A model generated the notes under the pieces. The model had not been told where the DNA came from, made no database searches, and saw only the letters and a program-made list of their open reading frames with translations. Positions 11,558-23,500 of a stretch of DNA of 64,000 nt are shown piece after piece. The stretch is from positions 4,468,600 through 4,532,599 of the forward strand of contig NC_066336.1 of NCBI RefSeq assembly GCF_022539315.1, written 5' to 3'. Position numbers and translations under genes: made by a program. The number at the start of each line of letters is the position of its first letter. Positions within the stretch are counted from its first letter, which is position 1. The DNA comes from Serinus canaria. Taxonomy: Eukaryota > Chordata > Aves > Passeriformes > Fringillidae.

Positions 11558-11783
11558 GGGAGGAAAACTCCGGCACTGATTGGGTTTTCCTGCGCCTTAG
11601 GAGCCGCCCCCCATCCTTTATTTTCTATATTTAGACATGAAATTCCTGAGAACTGATTTTAGGGAATGGTGTCCAGTCCTGGCACATGTCCCCTGGTGCC
11701 ACCACAGGGGACAGGAGGCACCTGATGTCCCCTGGAGCCCCCCCTGGACACAGAGACCACAGAGGAGCCGGAGTAGAACACGT

Positions 11784-11789
11784 TTTATT
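11784..11789 (-). promoter_or_regulatory. PEF1: PEF1 poly(A) signal (AATAAA on the minus strand)
   Basis: TTTATT on the plus strand gives a canonical AATAAA about 540 bases after the PEF1 stop codon on the minus strand. Cleavage is expected near 11765-11775. The intervening 11790-12327 is the 3'UTR and holds no other gene. Confidence 0.8.
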
Positions 11790-12327
11790 CCAAAGCTGGA
11801 AAAATTGAGCTCTAAACTTTGTCTGGATTTGGCTTCAGGATTGGCAACAGTGAGGGGACGATCCCAGGGGGCTGCAGCAGCACATCCCATTCCAGCAGCC
11901 CCCGGAAAAACAGGGATGAGACCCCCAGGAAAGCATTCCCAGGGTGGGATGAGCTCCCAGGGCACTCAGGGAGGGAAGGAAGGAGCTTTGTCCTCACTTC
12001 TCCCTTCTCCTGCCGCTTCCAAAGCCAAGGCTCAGCTTTTCCTCCCCGAAACGGGGATGTTCTGCTGCAGGCACCTCGGGGTGAAGCTGGAATTTGGGGC
12101 TGGCACGGGATCTGAGCTGCTTTGGCTGCCCCAGTTTGGCGTGGGATTCACCCCGACTCCCACAGAATGGACACAAGGAATCCAAGCCAGGAAAACCCCA
12201 GCAGGATTTGGGGTGGATCGAGCTGGAAAATGGGAACTCAGAGGAGCTCAGCCACATCCAACAGGAAGATGAGGATGGCTGAAGCTGCTGGAGAGCTCCA
12301 GAATTCCCAGCCTTTGGAGTGGGGCTG

Positions 12328-15126
12328 TCAGAGCATCCGTGTCACCACCATGGTGAGGAAATCCTCGTAGCTGAGGCGGACGTTCCCCACCATGGCCGTG
12401 TCCTTCTCCCGGAAGGCGTCGGTGAGGCTCTGCAGCTGCATGCAGATGTGGATGAACCGGTCCAGTTGGATACTGGGATTGGGGGAACGCTGGGCGTACC
12501 GGGCCAGCAGCAGCTGGCTGAACTGGGGGCTCAGGTTGTAGCCCATCTGGGAGAAAGCTGGGAGCAAGAAAAACTCGGATGGAGCCTTCCCAAAAGGAGG
12601 GGGAGTGGCTGTGTTCTCCTCCCCCGTGTGCCACACACCCCTTCTCCCACTCCCACCACCCTTCCCACACTTCCCACTCGGGGTGTGCACGGGCAGGGCT
12701 CTCCAGAGGAATCAAACCACAAATTCCAGGCGTTTTTCCCTCTGACACACACCCAAGAGCTCCTCCCCAAAAACCAGGTTCCAGCCACTCATCGTTGAGG
12801 GGGAATTCTGGGCTTCCTGAAGGAACTTTGTGCCCCACCCCTGCTGCAGCTCATCACCTCCTGTCCCCTGAGAAGCTCCTGCTTTATCCCACGGATAATT
12901 CCCAAGGAAGCATCCCAGGAGCTCAGAGCATCCCCAGCCCGGCTGCAGCAACCACTCCAGCAGGAATTCCAGTTTCCAGCTGGGAACAGAGCCAGGCAGC
13001 GGTGATGGGGGGGTCAGGACGGGCCAGGCTGGTGGCTGTGCCCCTCACCCACCTTGCTGGAGCTCGCTGAAGCTGATGGAGCCGGACTGGTCCCGGTCAT
13101 ACTGCTGGAAGAGGCTCCTCCACTGCTGGATGAAGCGCAGCAGGGCGGAGAAGCCGTAGACGTCGATGCGCCCCGACCGCGTCTTGTCAAACATGTCTGG
13201 GCAGGGAGGAGCAGGAACAGGGCAGGGAGGAATGGAAAAGCTGCAGAAACTTCCAGGGAGCTCGGGATCCACGCCGTGGCTCCCTGGAATCCTGCTCTGA
13301 TCCCAAAAATCCCCCTCGGCAGGACTGGGATCGACCGGGACTATTCAACCCTCCAAGGCTGGTAAGAAACGGCACCAAAAGCTGAGGTTGGGGCAAGCTT
13401 TGGGTCAGACTCTGCATTTTTTGGGCTTTCCTCCCTTTCCTCCCTGTTTTTCTGGGATCTGGGGCTTGTGCAGAGCTGGGATTTCCTTTCCCAAGCAGGA
13501 TTTTGGGCCCTTCACCTGTATCCTGTACCACTGGGAGCTGCTTGGTTTGCCCAGCTCCAGCCGGGAACGATACCCAGGGAAAAGGGAATTCTGCCTCACC
13601 CCAAATCCAACCAAACCAGATTAGAGGAGGGGAAGGAGACCCCAGACTCACTGATCATGAGCAGACAGGTCTCATCGTTGAACGAGGACCAGTTGTTGTT
13701 GACCAGAGCCTGTTTCAGCTCCTTGACGGAGATGAACCCGCTGCGATCCGTATCCACCGTCTGGAACCAGGAGAACGCCTCGGGATCCACCCCTGGGGGG
13801 GCATTCCCTGCGTGGGGAGAGGCCATCGGAGCTGTCACCTTCCCCTCGGACAGGCCACGGGCTGGGCTGGCCCCGGGGGTGGCTCCCAGGGCCGGGCAGA
13901 GCTTCTCCTCCCACGGGTTTTTAGCCCGGTAAATCCCGGGAGAGCGGGCGGGAAGGGCTGGGATGGGCACGGAGCGGCTGGAGCCGGGAATGGGTTGGGA
14001 ACCGGAGCCTGGTGGAGCTTTGGGGTGGAGAGAGAGCCACGGCGCTGCCCCACAAAGCCGGCAGCAAAGGGAGACGGGTGTGGGGTGAAAGTTTTAGGGC
14101 TGCCTGGCACTTCCTCTTCCTCCCCTTTCTTTTTCCTCCTCCTCTTTCTCCTTTCCCTCCTCCTCTTCCTTCTCCTCCTCCTCCAAGATTTCAAAATAAT
14201 AAACCGGGACATCCCATTTCATCCTCGTGGTGGCTTCTGCTGAGCTTGGGACCCCCTCAACCCCCACCTGGGCACCGGACTGGGGATTCCCCAGCCCCTC
14301 CGACCCCGCACCGGGCTGGGGACCCCATCGCTCCCCACCTCCGTCCCGGGTACCGCGGCAGGGAGACCCCCGGACTCACCTCCCGGGGCCGGCCCGCCGT
14401 AGAGCCCGGGCTGGGGTCCGCCGTAGGGACTGCCGTAGGGACCCCCGGGCGGGGGGTGCCCGTAGGGTCCCGGGGGTGGCCCCCCGCCGTAGGGACCCCC
14501 GGGCGGGGGTTGCCCGTAGGGTCCCGGGGGTGGCCCCCCGCCGTAGGGAGCCCCGGGGTAGGGGCCGACCGGGGGGGGCTGTCCTGCGCCGGGGTAGCCC
14601 TGGGGAGGGGACAGAGCCGGTGTGAGGAGGGCACCGGACACCGGGCACCGAGATGGGCACGGGGACGGACCTGGTGTCGCTCACCCTGGAGCTCCTGCGC
14701 GCCTCCCATGGCCCCCACCCCCGGACCAGCCCCCGGTGCGACCCCCGCCCGGTCACAGTCCGGACCCGGGTCACAGTCCCGGTCACAGTCCGGATCCCGG
14801 GCACGGTCCGGATCCCAGTCACAGTCCCGCTCCCGGTCACGGACGGGATCCCGGTCACGGTCCGGATCCCGGTCCCTGGTCCCCGGCGCCGCTCCCGGTT
14901 CCGGTCCCGCTCCCCGGTCCCACTCTCCAATGCCTCTCCGGTCCCGCTCCCCGGTCCCCATTCCCCGCCCCTCGGTCCCGGTCGGGCTCCCTGCCGCCGC
15001 TCCCACTCCTCCGGTCCCGGTCCCGGTCCCGGTCCCGGTTCCCCGCCGCCACTCCTGGTCCTCGTCCTCGTCCCGGTCCCGGTCCCGATCCCGGTCCCGG
15101 TCCCGCACCTGCCCCGGGTACGCCAT
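12328..15126 (-). CDS. PEF1: PEF1, peflin (penta-EF-hand protein; 5 exons, 255 aa)
   Basis: Calcium-binding cytosolic protein that pairs with ALG-2 (PDCD6) and acts with it in COPII/ER export and as a CUL3-KLHL12 co-adaptor (family knowledge). Exons in transcription order: 15109-15126, 14380-14599, 13652-13807, 13053-13196, 12328-12557; total 768 nt, in frame, all GT-AG. The N-terminal third is a Gly/Pro/Tyr-rich GGPYG-PPPG repeat region, shorter than in human (284 aa). EF1 ([12 protein letters not shown]) and EF3 ([12 protein letters not shown]) have canonical loops; EF2 ([12 protein letters not shown]) and the last two hands are weaker. The start is the ATG at 15124-15126, encoding MAYPGQ. 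The assignment is secure. Confidence 0.95.
14380..14599 (-). CDS. PEF1: PEF1 exon 2: Gly/Pro-rich repeat domain
   Basis: Encodes the low-complexity N-terminal region, a coding minisatellite with alternating [10 protein letters not shown] and PPPGGPYG units, joining exon 3 at [16 protein letters not shown]. Length change in this exon explains why the protein is about 30 residues shorter than human peflin. Confidence 0.92.
14740..15108 (-). repeat. PEF1 intron 1 GGTCCC/CCGGTCAC repeats
   Basis: On the plus strand, GTCACAGTCC-type units (about 14754-14880) pass into (CGGTCC)n hexamers (about 15015-15105) ending against the exon 1 donor. The whole 509-bp intron is GC-rich simple repeat. Confidence 0.85.
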
Positions 15127-15300
15127 AGCGGATCTTCCGCCCCGGCCACGCCCTGATGACGTCACAGAAGCGGCATACATTCATTGGCTACTGTGGGTTG
15201 TGACCACGCCCCCTGGGCGGGGCGGAAACAGAGCGGTGACGCCCGGGAAGCGCGCGCCCGTGTGGAGCCTTAAAGCGGCAACGGCGCCTCCGAGGGGGGG
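15127..15300 (-). promoter_or_regulatory. PEF1: PEF1 CpG-island promoter with CRE and CCAAT box
   Basis: Just upstream of the PEF1 ATG there is a perfect palindromic CRE (TGACGTCA) at 15157-15164, a CCAAT box (ATTGG on the plus strand) at 15183-15187, and GC boxes (GGGCGGGGC) near 15215-15225. There is no clear TATA. The arrangement is typical of a housekeeping promoter. The CRE lies only about 30 bases from the start codon, so transcription may begin on either side of it. Confidence 0.7.
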
Positions 15301-15880
15301 GCCACCGGGTGGAGATAGCGCCGGGAGCAGCCCGGGAGCGGGGCTGGAATTCCCCGGGAGCTCAGCCGGGATCAGCCTGGGAATGGGGCTGGCGACCCCA
15401 CAAAATGAGGGCTGGGATTCCCCTGGCAGCAGCACCCAGATCCCTCTGGGAGCAGGACTGGGATGGCTGTCTGGGCTTCCCAGGAATACAAAATTTTCTG
15501 GGGTTCCAGAAAATCCAAGAGCAGGGCTGGGGTCAGCCTGAGAGTAGGGCTGGAATCACCACATGACCACGGGAATTCGTTGGGATTCCTCCAGAGCCAA
15601 GGCTGGGATCCCACCCAACCACAGATCTCCTGGGACAGGGGCTGAGATGTGCTGGGATGAGAGCGGGATCTCCCCAGGAATGGCGCTGGGATACCCCCAA
15701 ATCAGAGCTAGCATTGCCCTGAGACAGCTCCAGGATCCCCTGGCATCAGGACTGGCACTCCCCAATCCATCCCAGGGAGCTCAGGGTCATCATATCCCCA
15801 GCCAGAGTGGCCCAAGAACCGGCCCGAGCAGCATCCCTCGGGGACAGGCTGGGGACAGGCAGGGAAGGAGGCACAGACCC
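15300..15880. other. PEF1-COL16A1 intergenic, degenerate GGGATTCCC-type repeats
   Basis: No gene is seen. Loosely repeated GGAGCAGG-CTGGGAT motifs suggest a decayed minisatellite. COL16A1 transcription probably ends at the right edge of this stretch. Confidence 0.6.
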
Positions 15881-15899
15881 ACCCGTGTCCACTCTCAGG

Positions 15900-15905
15900 T
15901 GTATT
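15900..15905 (-). promoter_or_regulatory. COL16A1: Possible COL16A1 poly(A) signal (variant AATACA)
   Basis: No canonical AATAAA is seen on the minus strand within 200 bases after the COL16A1 stop codon. The variant AATACA (TGTATT on the plus strand) lies about 150 bases past the stop. The call rests on position only. Confidence 0.35.
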
Positions 15906-16052
15906 TTTGGGGCAGGATCCACCCGCCCCCGTGATTGCCACGGAGCTGTACAAGCCCCGAGCCCCTCGCCACGGGCACGGCCCCGGCACAGCGGGGGAAC
16001 ACCAGGAACAATATTAACAGCAAATCTGGGGGGCTCGGGGGGCTCGGGGGGC

Positions 16053-17598
16053 TCAGCCAAAGGGACCCTTGACGTTCTTGGGCTGGAAGAGCGGCTGCTC
16101 CATGGGCATGGCCCCCAGGCAATCGGCGGGGCTGCAGTGCCCAGTCTTGCCCGGCTGCCCCGTGGCACCGGGAGGGCCGGGGATGCCAGGGATGCCCTGC
16201 TGCCCCACGGGGCCCGGGGGACCCATCTTGCCATAGCCTGGTGGCCCTTGGGGACCTGGAAGAGATGGAGTGAAAGAAGGGTGAGGGGGTGGCAGCAAAG
16301 GCCAGGGTGGGGCTGGGGGCTAGGCGGAGGGAGGGGGCTCACCTGGGGGTCCCGGGGGGCCGCTGTCCCCCATCAGCCCCACACCTTTCTCGCCTTTCTC
16401 TCCTTTGGCACCTGGCTCACCTGGGGGAGAGGTGGATGGAGAGGAGGGGTGAGAACCTGGCACAGCCACAGCATCCCAGTGCCAGGGACACTGGGAATGA
16501 ACTGGGAACACTGGGAATGTCCTGGGGACATTGGGAACAGCCCAGGGACACTGGGAATGAACTGGGGACACTGGGAACAGCCCAGGGACACTGGGAATTA
16601 ACTGGGGACACTGGGAATGAACTGGGGACACTGAGAATGTCTTGAGAACACTGGGAACAGCCCAGGGACACCAGGAACATCCAAGGGACACTGGGAACAC
16701 CCTCGGGACACTAGGAACACCCCAGGAACATCAAGAACATGACGGGGACACTGGGAGCACCCAGAGACACTTGGAACACTCCAGGGACACCAGGAACATG
16801 ATGGGGACAATAGGAATACCCCAGGGACACTGGGAAATGTCCCAGGGACACCGGCAAGGTGCTGTGGACTTTGGGAATACCCCAGGGGCACTGGGAAAAT
16901 GATGGGGACACTGGGAACACTCCAGGGGCACTGGGAACATGATGGGGACACTGGGAACATCACAGGAGCACCAGGAACATCCCAGGGACACCAGGAATAT
17001 CCCGGTGACACCAGGAACACCCCAGGGGCACTGGGAACATGATGGGGACACCAGAAACACCCCAGGGGCACTGGGAACATGATGGGGACACCGGGAACAT
17101 CCCAGGGACACCGAGAACATCCTGGGGACACCGGGAACATCCTGGGGACACCAGGAACACCCCAGGGGCACCAGGAACATCCCAGAGACACCAGGACCAT
17201 TCTGGGGACACCAGGAACATCCCAGGGACACCGGGACCATCTCGGGTACACCGGTTACGCCCTGGGAACAGCACGTACCCCGCATGCCCGGCACGCCCTG
17301 CCGCCCCTCTCTGCCAATCTGCCCTGGCATCCCCGGGGAGCCGGGGGGTCCCGGCCGGCCCGGCAGCCCGTCCTTCCCGGGGGGACCGGGCCTGCCCGGG
17401 GATGCCACCATCTCCACCGGGAAGTGCAGCCGGGAGGTGTAATACGCCATCCGCTCTGCGGGGACAGGGACCCAGCTCAGCCGGCGGGGACACGGAGAGG
17501 GTCCCCGGGCTTGTCACCACCCCCCCGTTACCATCAAACATCTTGTTCAGCTCCTGGCGGATGAACCGCTTGACCTCGTCGTAATTCACCACATCTCC
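16053..17598 (-). CDS. COL16A1: COL16A1 segment 7: NC2 linker, last collagenous block and C-terminal NC1
   Basis: Exons in order: 17532-17598, 17279-17455, 16343-16420, 16053-16255 (residues 1432-1605). The first encodes the amphipathic [18 protein letters not shown] stretch, a likely trimerisation coiled coil conserved in the family; it ends in phase 1. The next joins as [13 protein letters not shown] and returns to Gly-X-Y. The last exon ends [16 protein letters not shown] and VKGPFG before TGA at 16053-16055. Confidence 0.93.
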
Positions 17599-20500
17599 CT
17601 GTGGGGACACAAAGGGGACACGCGAGGGGACACGCGAGGGGACACGCGAGGGGCCGCGGCCACTGTGCCCCGCCCCAGGGACAGCGTCCTGCCCCTGACA
17701 CGGCCACCCACTGTCCTTACCATCATCCCCGGGGGTCCCGGTAGGCCGGGGCTGCCCGCGGGGCCCGGTGAACCCGGGGGTCCCCTCTCCCCCGCGGGTC
17801 CCCGCGGCCCCACTGGCCCCATGGAGCCGCTTTTGCCCGGCCCCCCGGGCATTCCGGCTCTGCCCTTCTCCCCGGGGTAGCCCCGCTCGCCGGGGGCTCC
17901 AGAGTCGCCCTGTGGACAGGAAAGGTCAGTCCTGGCGTGCTGGGACAGCTGTGGTGGCCGTGGTGGCACTGCCAGGTGTCACAGCCTCACCTTCTGTCCA
18001 GCCGGGCCCGCAATGCCCGGTTTTCCTGGGGGTCCCTGGAAAACAGGAGCAGCGTGACAGGGATGTCCCCTCCTGGGGACACCCCAACCTGCCAGAGGAT
18101 GACAAAATCTGTGTCCAGCAGGGCAGGAAGGCTCCAGAGAACCCTGCTCACCTCCTTCCCAACGGGTCCATCCGGTCCCTGCTCTCCCTGCGGGGACAGA
18201 GAGCGGCAGCGTGAGGTGGTGACACCACGGGGCCACCCCCGAGGTCCCCACCTCCAGGGTACAGGGTCCTGCTGTGCTCACCGGTGGTCCCGGGTGTCCC
18301 GGGGGTCCTGGCTGTCCTGGCATTCCCGGCAGACCCCGCTCGCCCACGGAGCCGCGCTCGCCCTTCAGCCCCTGCAGAGAGGAGGGACCGGGAGCACCGG
18401 GAGCACTGGGAGCACCGGGATCACGCGATCCCAAACCCGCTCGTCCCCACCCCAAATCCCCCCCCAAAGCTCCAGCCCTGCCACTACTCACCACCCCAGC
18501 GAGGCCAGCGGGCCCTGGCTGTCCTGGGCTGCCAGGGGGACCCTGGGGACAGAGACAGTGGGGTCAGCTGGGGGTCACAGGTGGTGTCCCCACTCCCTGT
18601 CCCCAAGGGATCCCCCCATCACGGGGACAGCAACTTACGATGAGCCCTGGGGGTCCCTGTCGGCCTTGGGGTCCCATGGGTCCGGGGTCGCCCTGAGGAA
18701 GGCAAGGTGAGGAGGAGGAGGAGGAGGAGGAGGAGGAAGGGGGTGGTGACAAGGGGGTGCCCAGGGGTCGCCCAGCCCTCGCTCACCTCAGCTCCCGGCC
18801 GGCCCGTGCTGCCCGGGGGGCCGGGTTTGCCACAGTCACCCTAAAAGGAGGAAGGGACATCACGGGCAGAGCAGTGAGTGGGGAGTCCTGGCCAGGCCTG
18901 AGGTCCTTGGGGATGTCACCAGGCAGTGTCACCATGGCTCACCTTCGGTCCTGGGAGCCCTGGGTGTCCTGTCTTGCCCTTGAAGCCCTGGAGAGAGAAA
19001 AGAGCTGGGTGGGGGTCCCAGGCTGCTGCCAAGTGACCCTGACCCTGCAGTGCTAGCCTAGGGCCACCACCCTCAGGGGACAGTCCTGGCTCAGGGGAGC
19101 TCGGCTTGGCTGCCAGGCACAGAGCACTAGGGAGAGGTGACAAGGAGGGCTGCCACTCACCGGAGGACCCATCATCCCTGGTGGCCCGGGGGGACCGGGG
19201 TCACCCTGGGGAGAGAGACAAGGGTTGGGGGTGTCCTGGGGGGTGCAGGGGGCTGCCCCCCAGCAAAACCCCGAGAGCTCCAGAGCCTCACCCTCAGCCC
19301 TGGCTTGCCATCCTTGCCATCCAGTCCTTCCAAGCCAGCAGGGCCCTGTGGGGACAAGGTGACAGTGACAGAGGGAGGCTGGCACTGGGGAGCTCTGGGC
19401 GTTCCTGAGGGACTTGCTCAGGGCACGCCAGGCCATGGGAACAGATCCCTGGGGATGGGAACAGATCTCAGGGAATGGGAACAGATCCCTGAGGATGGAA
19501 CAGATCCCAGGAATGGGAACAGATCCCTGGGGATGGGAACAGGTCCTTGGGAATAGGAACAAGTCCTTGGGGATGGGAAAAGATCCTTGAGAATGGGAAT
19601 AGATCCCAGAGAATGGGAACAGATCCTGGGGATGGGAACAGATCCCTGGGGATGGGAACAAACTCCAGGAAATTGGAACAGGTCCCTGAGGATGGGAACA
19701 GGTCCCTGGGGATGGGAACAAACTCCAGGAAATTGGAATAGGTCCCTGGGGATGGGAACAGGTCCTTGGGAACAGGAACAGGTCCTTGGGGATGGGATCA
19801 GGTCCAGGGGATGGGAACAGCCAGTGCTGCTCCCAGGAGCACCCGAGGGTGACACGTGGGGTTCCTTACCTGGATTCCAGGGGGTCCAGGGGGCCCGGGG
19901 GGCCCTGGCATCCCCGTGGGGCCTCGCATGCCCTCGCTGCCCTGCAAGAGCCACAGCAGGTGACAGGCACGGCAGGGCCACCAAAGGCGGGCACAGCCCG
20001 AGGGACAGGCGGGGACACCGCAGAGCCGCTGCCCGGTGGCACCTGTCCCTGGCACTCACCTTCTCTGCCACAGGCCCTGGTGGCCCGGCTGGACCAGCCT
20101 TTCCCGGGAAACCAGGCGGGCCCTAAAGAGGAGAGGGATGCTGGGTGAAGGGGGACCCCAGCCCGTAAATCCCGCTCTTTCCTGGCTGGATTTAATGGGA
20201 TCGATCCAGGGCTGCTCCCTGCTCCTCACCCCACTGGTGTCCCCCTTGTGGAACCCCCTGTCCTGCGGGGACACGGGGACACACAGCCAGGAGTGGGGTC
20301 CAGCTCCCAGGGAGCTGGAACTCCCAGTGGGGTTTACTCAGAATTCCCGGTGGGGTTTACTCAGAATTCCCAGTGGGATTTACTCAGAATTCCCATGGGA
20401 TTTACTCTGAATTCCCAGTGGGATTTACTCAGAATTCCCATGGGATTTACTCAGAATTCCTAGCGGAATTTACTCAGAATTCCCAGTGGGATTTACTCAG

Positions 20501-23500
20501 AATTCCCATGGGATTTACTCAGAATTCCCTTGGGATTTACTCAAAATTCCCATGGGATTTACTCAAAATTCCCAGTGGGATTTACTCAGAATTCCCAGTG
20601 GGATTTACTCAGAATTCCCAGTGGGGTTTACTCAGAATTCCCATTGGGGTTTACTCAGAATTCCCATTGGGGTTTACTCAGAATTCCCAGTGGGATTTAT
20701 TCAGAATTCCCAGTGGTATTTACTCAGAATTCCCAGTGAGATTTACTCAGAATTCCCATGGGATTTACTCAGAATTCCCAATGGAGTTTACTCAGAATTC
20801 CCATAGGATTTACGCACCGGTGGTCCCGGGAAGCCAGGCTGGCCCTGGAAACCCTGAGGAGAGACAGGAGCTGAGCTGGACCCCAGAGCCCACGGGGGTC
20901 CTGGGGGTCCTGTCCCCTTTGGGGACACTCACCTGGTCCCCCTTCTCTCCGGCGCTTCCCGGGAGCCCACGCTCACCCCTGGGACCCTGCGGAGAGATGG
21001 GATGGAGTGGTGGGAGCACCCCAAAACCCCCCCAGCACCCCAAAACAGCCCCCAGGGTGGGCACCTACCGCTGGCCCCACGGGACCGGGCAGCCCGTCCA
21101 CGCCGGGGGGCCCCTGGAAGGACGGGAATAGAATCAGGTGGAAGGTGCCAGCCCTGGTGCCCACAGAGAGAGGGCACCTAGGGCAGCCCCCAGCCCCAGT
21201 GCCCCCAGAGCAGGGCCCTGAGGGACTCACCAGCTCCCCTTTCTCTCCGGGGGGACCCACGTAGCCTCGCTCGCCTTTGATGCCCTGGGAAGGAAGGGAC
21301 AAGGCAGGGACAGGGGGCGTGGATGGGACACGGCACAGGGATGGCATTTGGGGCATGGGTGGGACAGGGGGCATGGATAGGACATGGGGTACAGGTGGGA
21401 CATGGGGCATGGATAGGACATGGCACAGAGATGGGATCTGGGGCATGGGTGGGACATGGGGCATGGATAGGACATGGCACAGGGTTGGGATTTGGGGCAT
21501 GGGTGGGATTTGGGGCAGGGTTAGGACACAGGGGCTGGCAGGAGCTGCCTGGTCCCCCCAGTACTCACAGGAAGGCCGGGGGGCCCCGTGGCCCCGGGGT
21601 AGCCAGGTTGTCCAGGAGGTCCCTGTGTGTGAGGGTGGTGACTTTGAGCCACGTTCAGTGCCCCAGCCAGGTGCCAACCCCCACGGGCCAGCAGTGTCCC
21701 CCTGTCCCCTCGTCCCACAGCACTCACCGGCTCCCCTTTGGCTCCGGCCAGCCCAGCAGGGCCACGCTCCCCTTGGAGACCCTTTGTGGGGAGAAGAGAG
21801 GAGATGCAGGGGGGGTCTCCTGCAGCCCCTCCCGGGGCTGTGTCCACCTGGCAGCAGGACCGGGGCACAGCCCCTGGGCTCTGTGACCTCTGCCAGCCTG
21901 CTGGGACCTTGCCTGGGCTCCCTCCACCCCTGCAGGCACCGGGGTCAGTGCCCAGGCGTGGTGGGGACGCTCAAACCCTGGTGCCACAGAAATGTCAGCC
22001 CTGGGGGGGCTGCGTGGGGTGCCCAGCTCTGGCTGCAGACCCCAGCTCCAGCCTGGTGCCCCCCGTCCTCCCAGGGGGACACGGGGACGGCCCGGAGCGC
22101 CATGGGGACCTCCGGGGTGGGTTAGTGGGGTGAGTGACGTGGTGCCGAGGTGACAGAGAACGACAGGACACGCTGGCACACCGCAGAGCACGGCCCACAG
22201 AGAGCCCCAGAGAGGCCCTGGGGTGACGGTGACATTAGTGGACGAGGGGACACGAGCGGGAGCGCAGGATCCTCCGAGAGCCGCCGGCACAGCCCCACCA
22301 CCAGCTCCTGTGGGGAGCGAGCAGGGGGCAGCAGGAGGGCGGAGATGGAGATGGAGGTGAGGATGAAGATGGAGATGAAGATGGAAGTGGTGATGAAGGC
22401 TGAGTGACCACACAGGAGTGAGGAGGAGGAGGAGGAAGAGCCCAGGTCACACACAGGATCCTGCTGGTCCCCACCAAGGGTGACCCTGGTGACCATCAGG
22501 GACGCTGTGACGGGTCACCTGGCCCAGGTGGCACCTCCCTGGCACACCTGGAGCCGCGCCAGCTCCCGCGGTGCCACGGGGACCCAGTAGGTGGCGAGTG
22601 CCAGCAGCAGGTCCCTGAACTGAGGAAGACCATCCCCAATAAACCCGGGTCCCCTGGGACCCCCTGCTTTGGGAGGGAGGAGCGGGAATGGGGGATGGAG
22701 ATGGATGGAAGGGGCGGGGCAGCTGCGCTGCGGCTGTCCCCAGCAGGGACAGGGACAGGGACAGGGGACACAGCCAAACCAAGCGGCAGCGACACACGGG
22801 CACAGAGCGGAGCCGTGCTGGGTTCTTACGGGCAGTCCGGGCGTTCCAGGAAAGCCTGGGGGGCCCTGAGGGGAGAAACAGGGAGGTCACAGCTTGGAGG
22901 AGCCTGGCCTGAGCCCTGGGGGTGCCACAGAGCTCCTGCTCCACCTCCGGGCCGGCAGCAGCGTCACCTCCTTCTCCAGCCTCCCTGGGGACATCCGTGG
23001 GGACATCCGCGCCATGCCACATCACGCCTGTGCCTCGCCGTGGCCAAGGCCCTCTGCCCATCACCACGGCCTCAGGGCAGGGTGCCAGGCCCCTTTGGCA
23101 ACCTGCTTGGAGGGGCTGCAAGCCCCCCAGACCCCCCCCCCACCCCCCAGCCCGGGCAGGGGTACTCACGATGGGTCCAGGTGGTCCTGGGGGTCCGCGC
23201 AGCCCTGGGGAGCCCTGGGAGGGGGAGGGGGGTGCCAGGTGTGACCACCGAGGTGGGGACAGCACCAGGGGACGTGCCACAGTGCCCAGGAAGGGCTGGG
23301 GGGGCAGGGGTGGCGGGGGGGGGGCTCACCCACCTGCTCTCCTCGCTCTCCTGGGACCCCCGGGGCTCCCGGCAGCCCGGGGTGACCCGCGCAGTCAGGG
23401 CTGTCACCCTGCAGGGCGTGGGGACACATCAGGACCCCGAGGTGGCACTGAGCCCTGCCAAGCCTCCCCCAAAGCCCCCAGAGCTGGGGGACAGTCCTGG

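Noticed and set aside
10905..11579. 224-codon frame with repeating LLTFYSLGIPPNLSEIPQ
   Set aside because: Comes from the 99-bp tandem array; frames shift between copies because one unit is 98 bp, and no gene context supports translation.
14012..15541. 509-codon open frame on the plus strand rich in Ser-Arg-Ser
   Set aside because: Antisense to PEF1 exons 1-2 and its GGTCCC-repeat intron. The SR-like composition is produced by the repeat, not by an SR protein.
20325..20812. Possible coding array ([14 protein letters not shown] repeats)
   Set aside because: Open in all three plus frames because the 22-bp unit lacks stops; it lies antisense in a COL16A1 intron.
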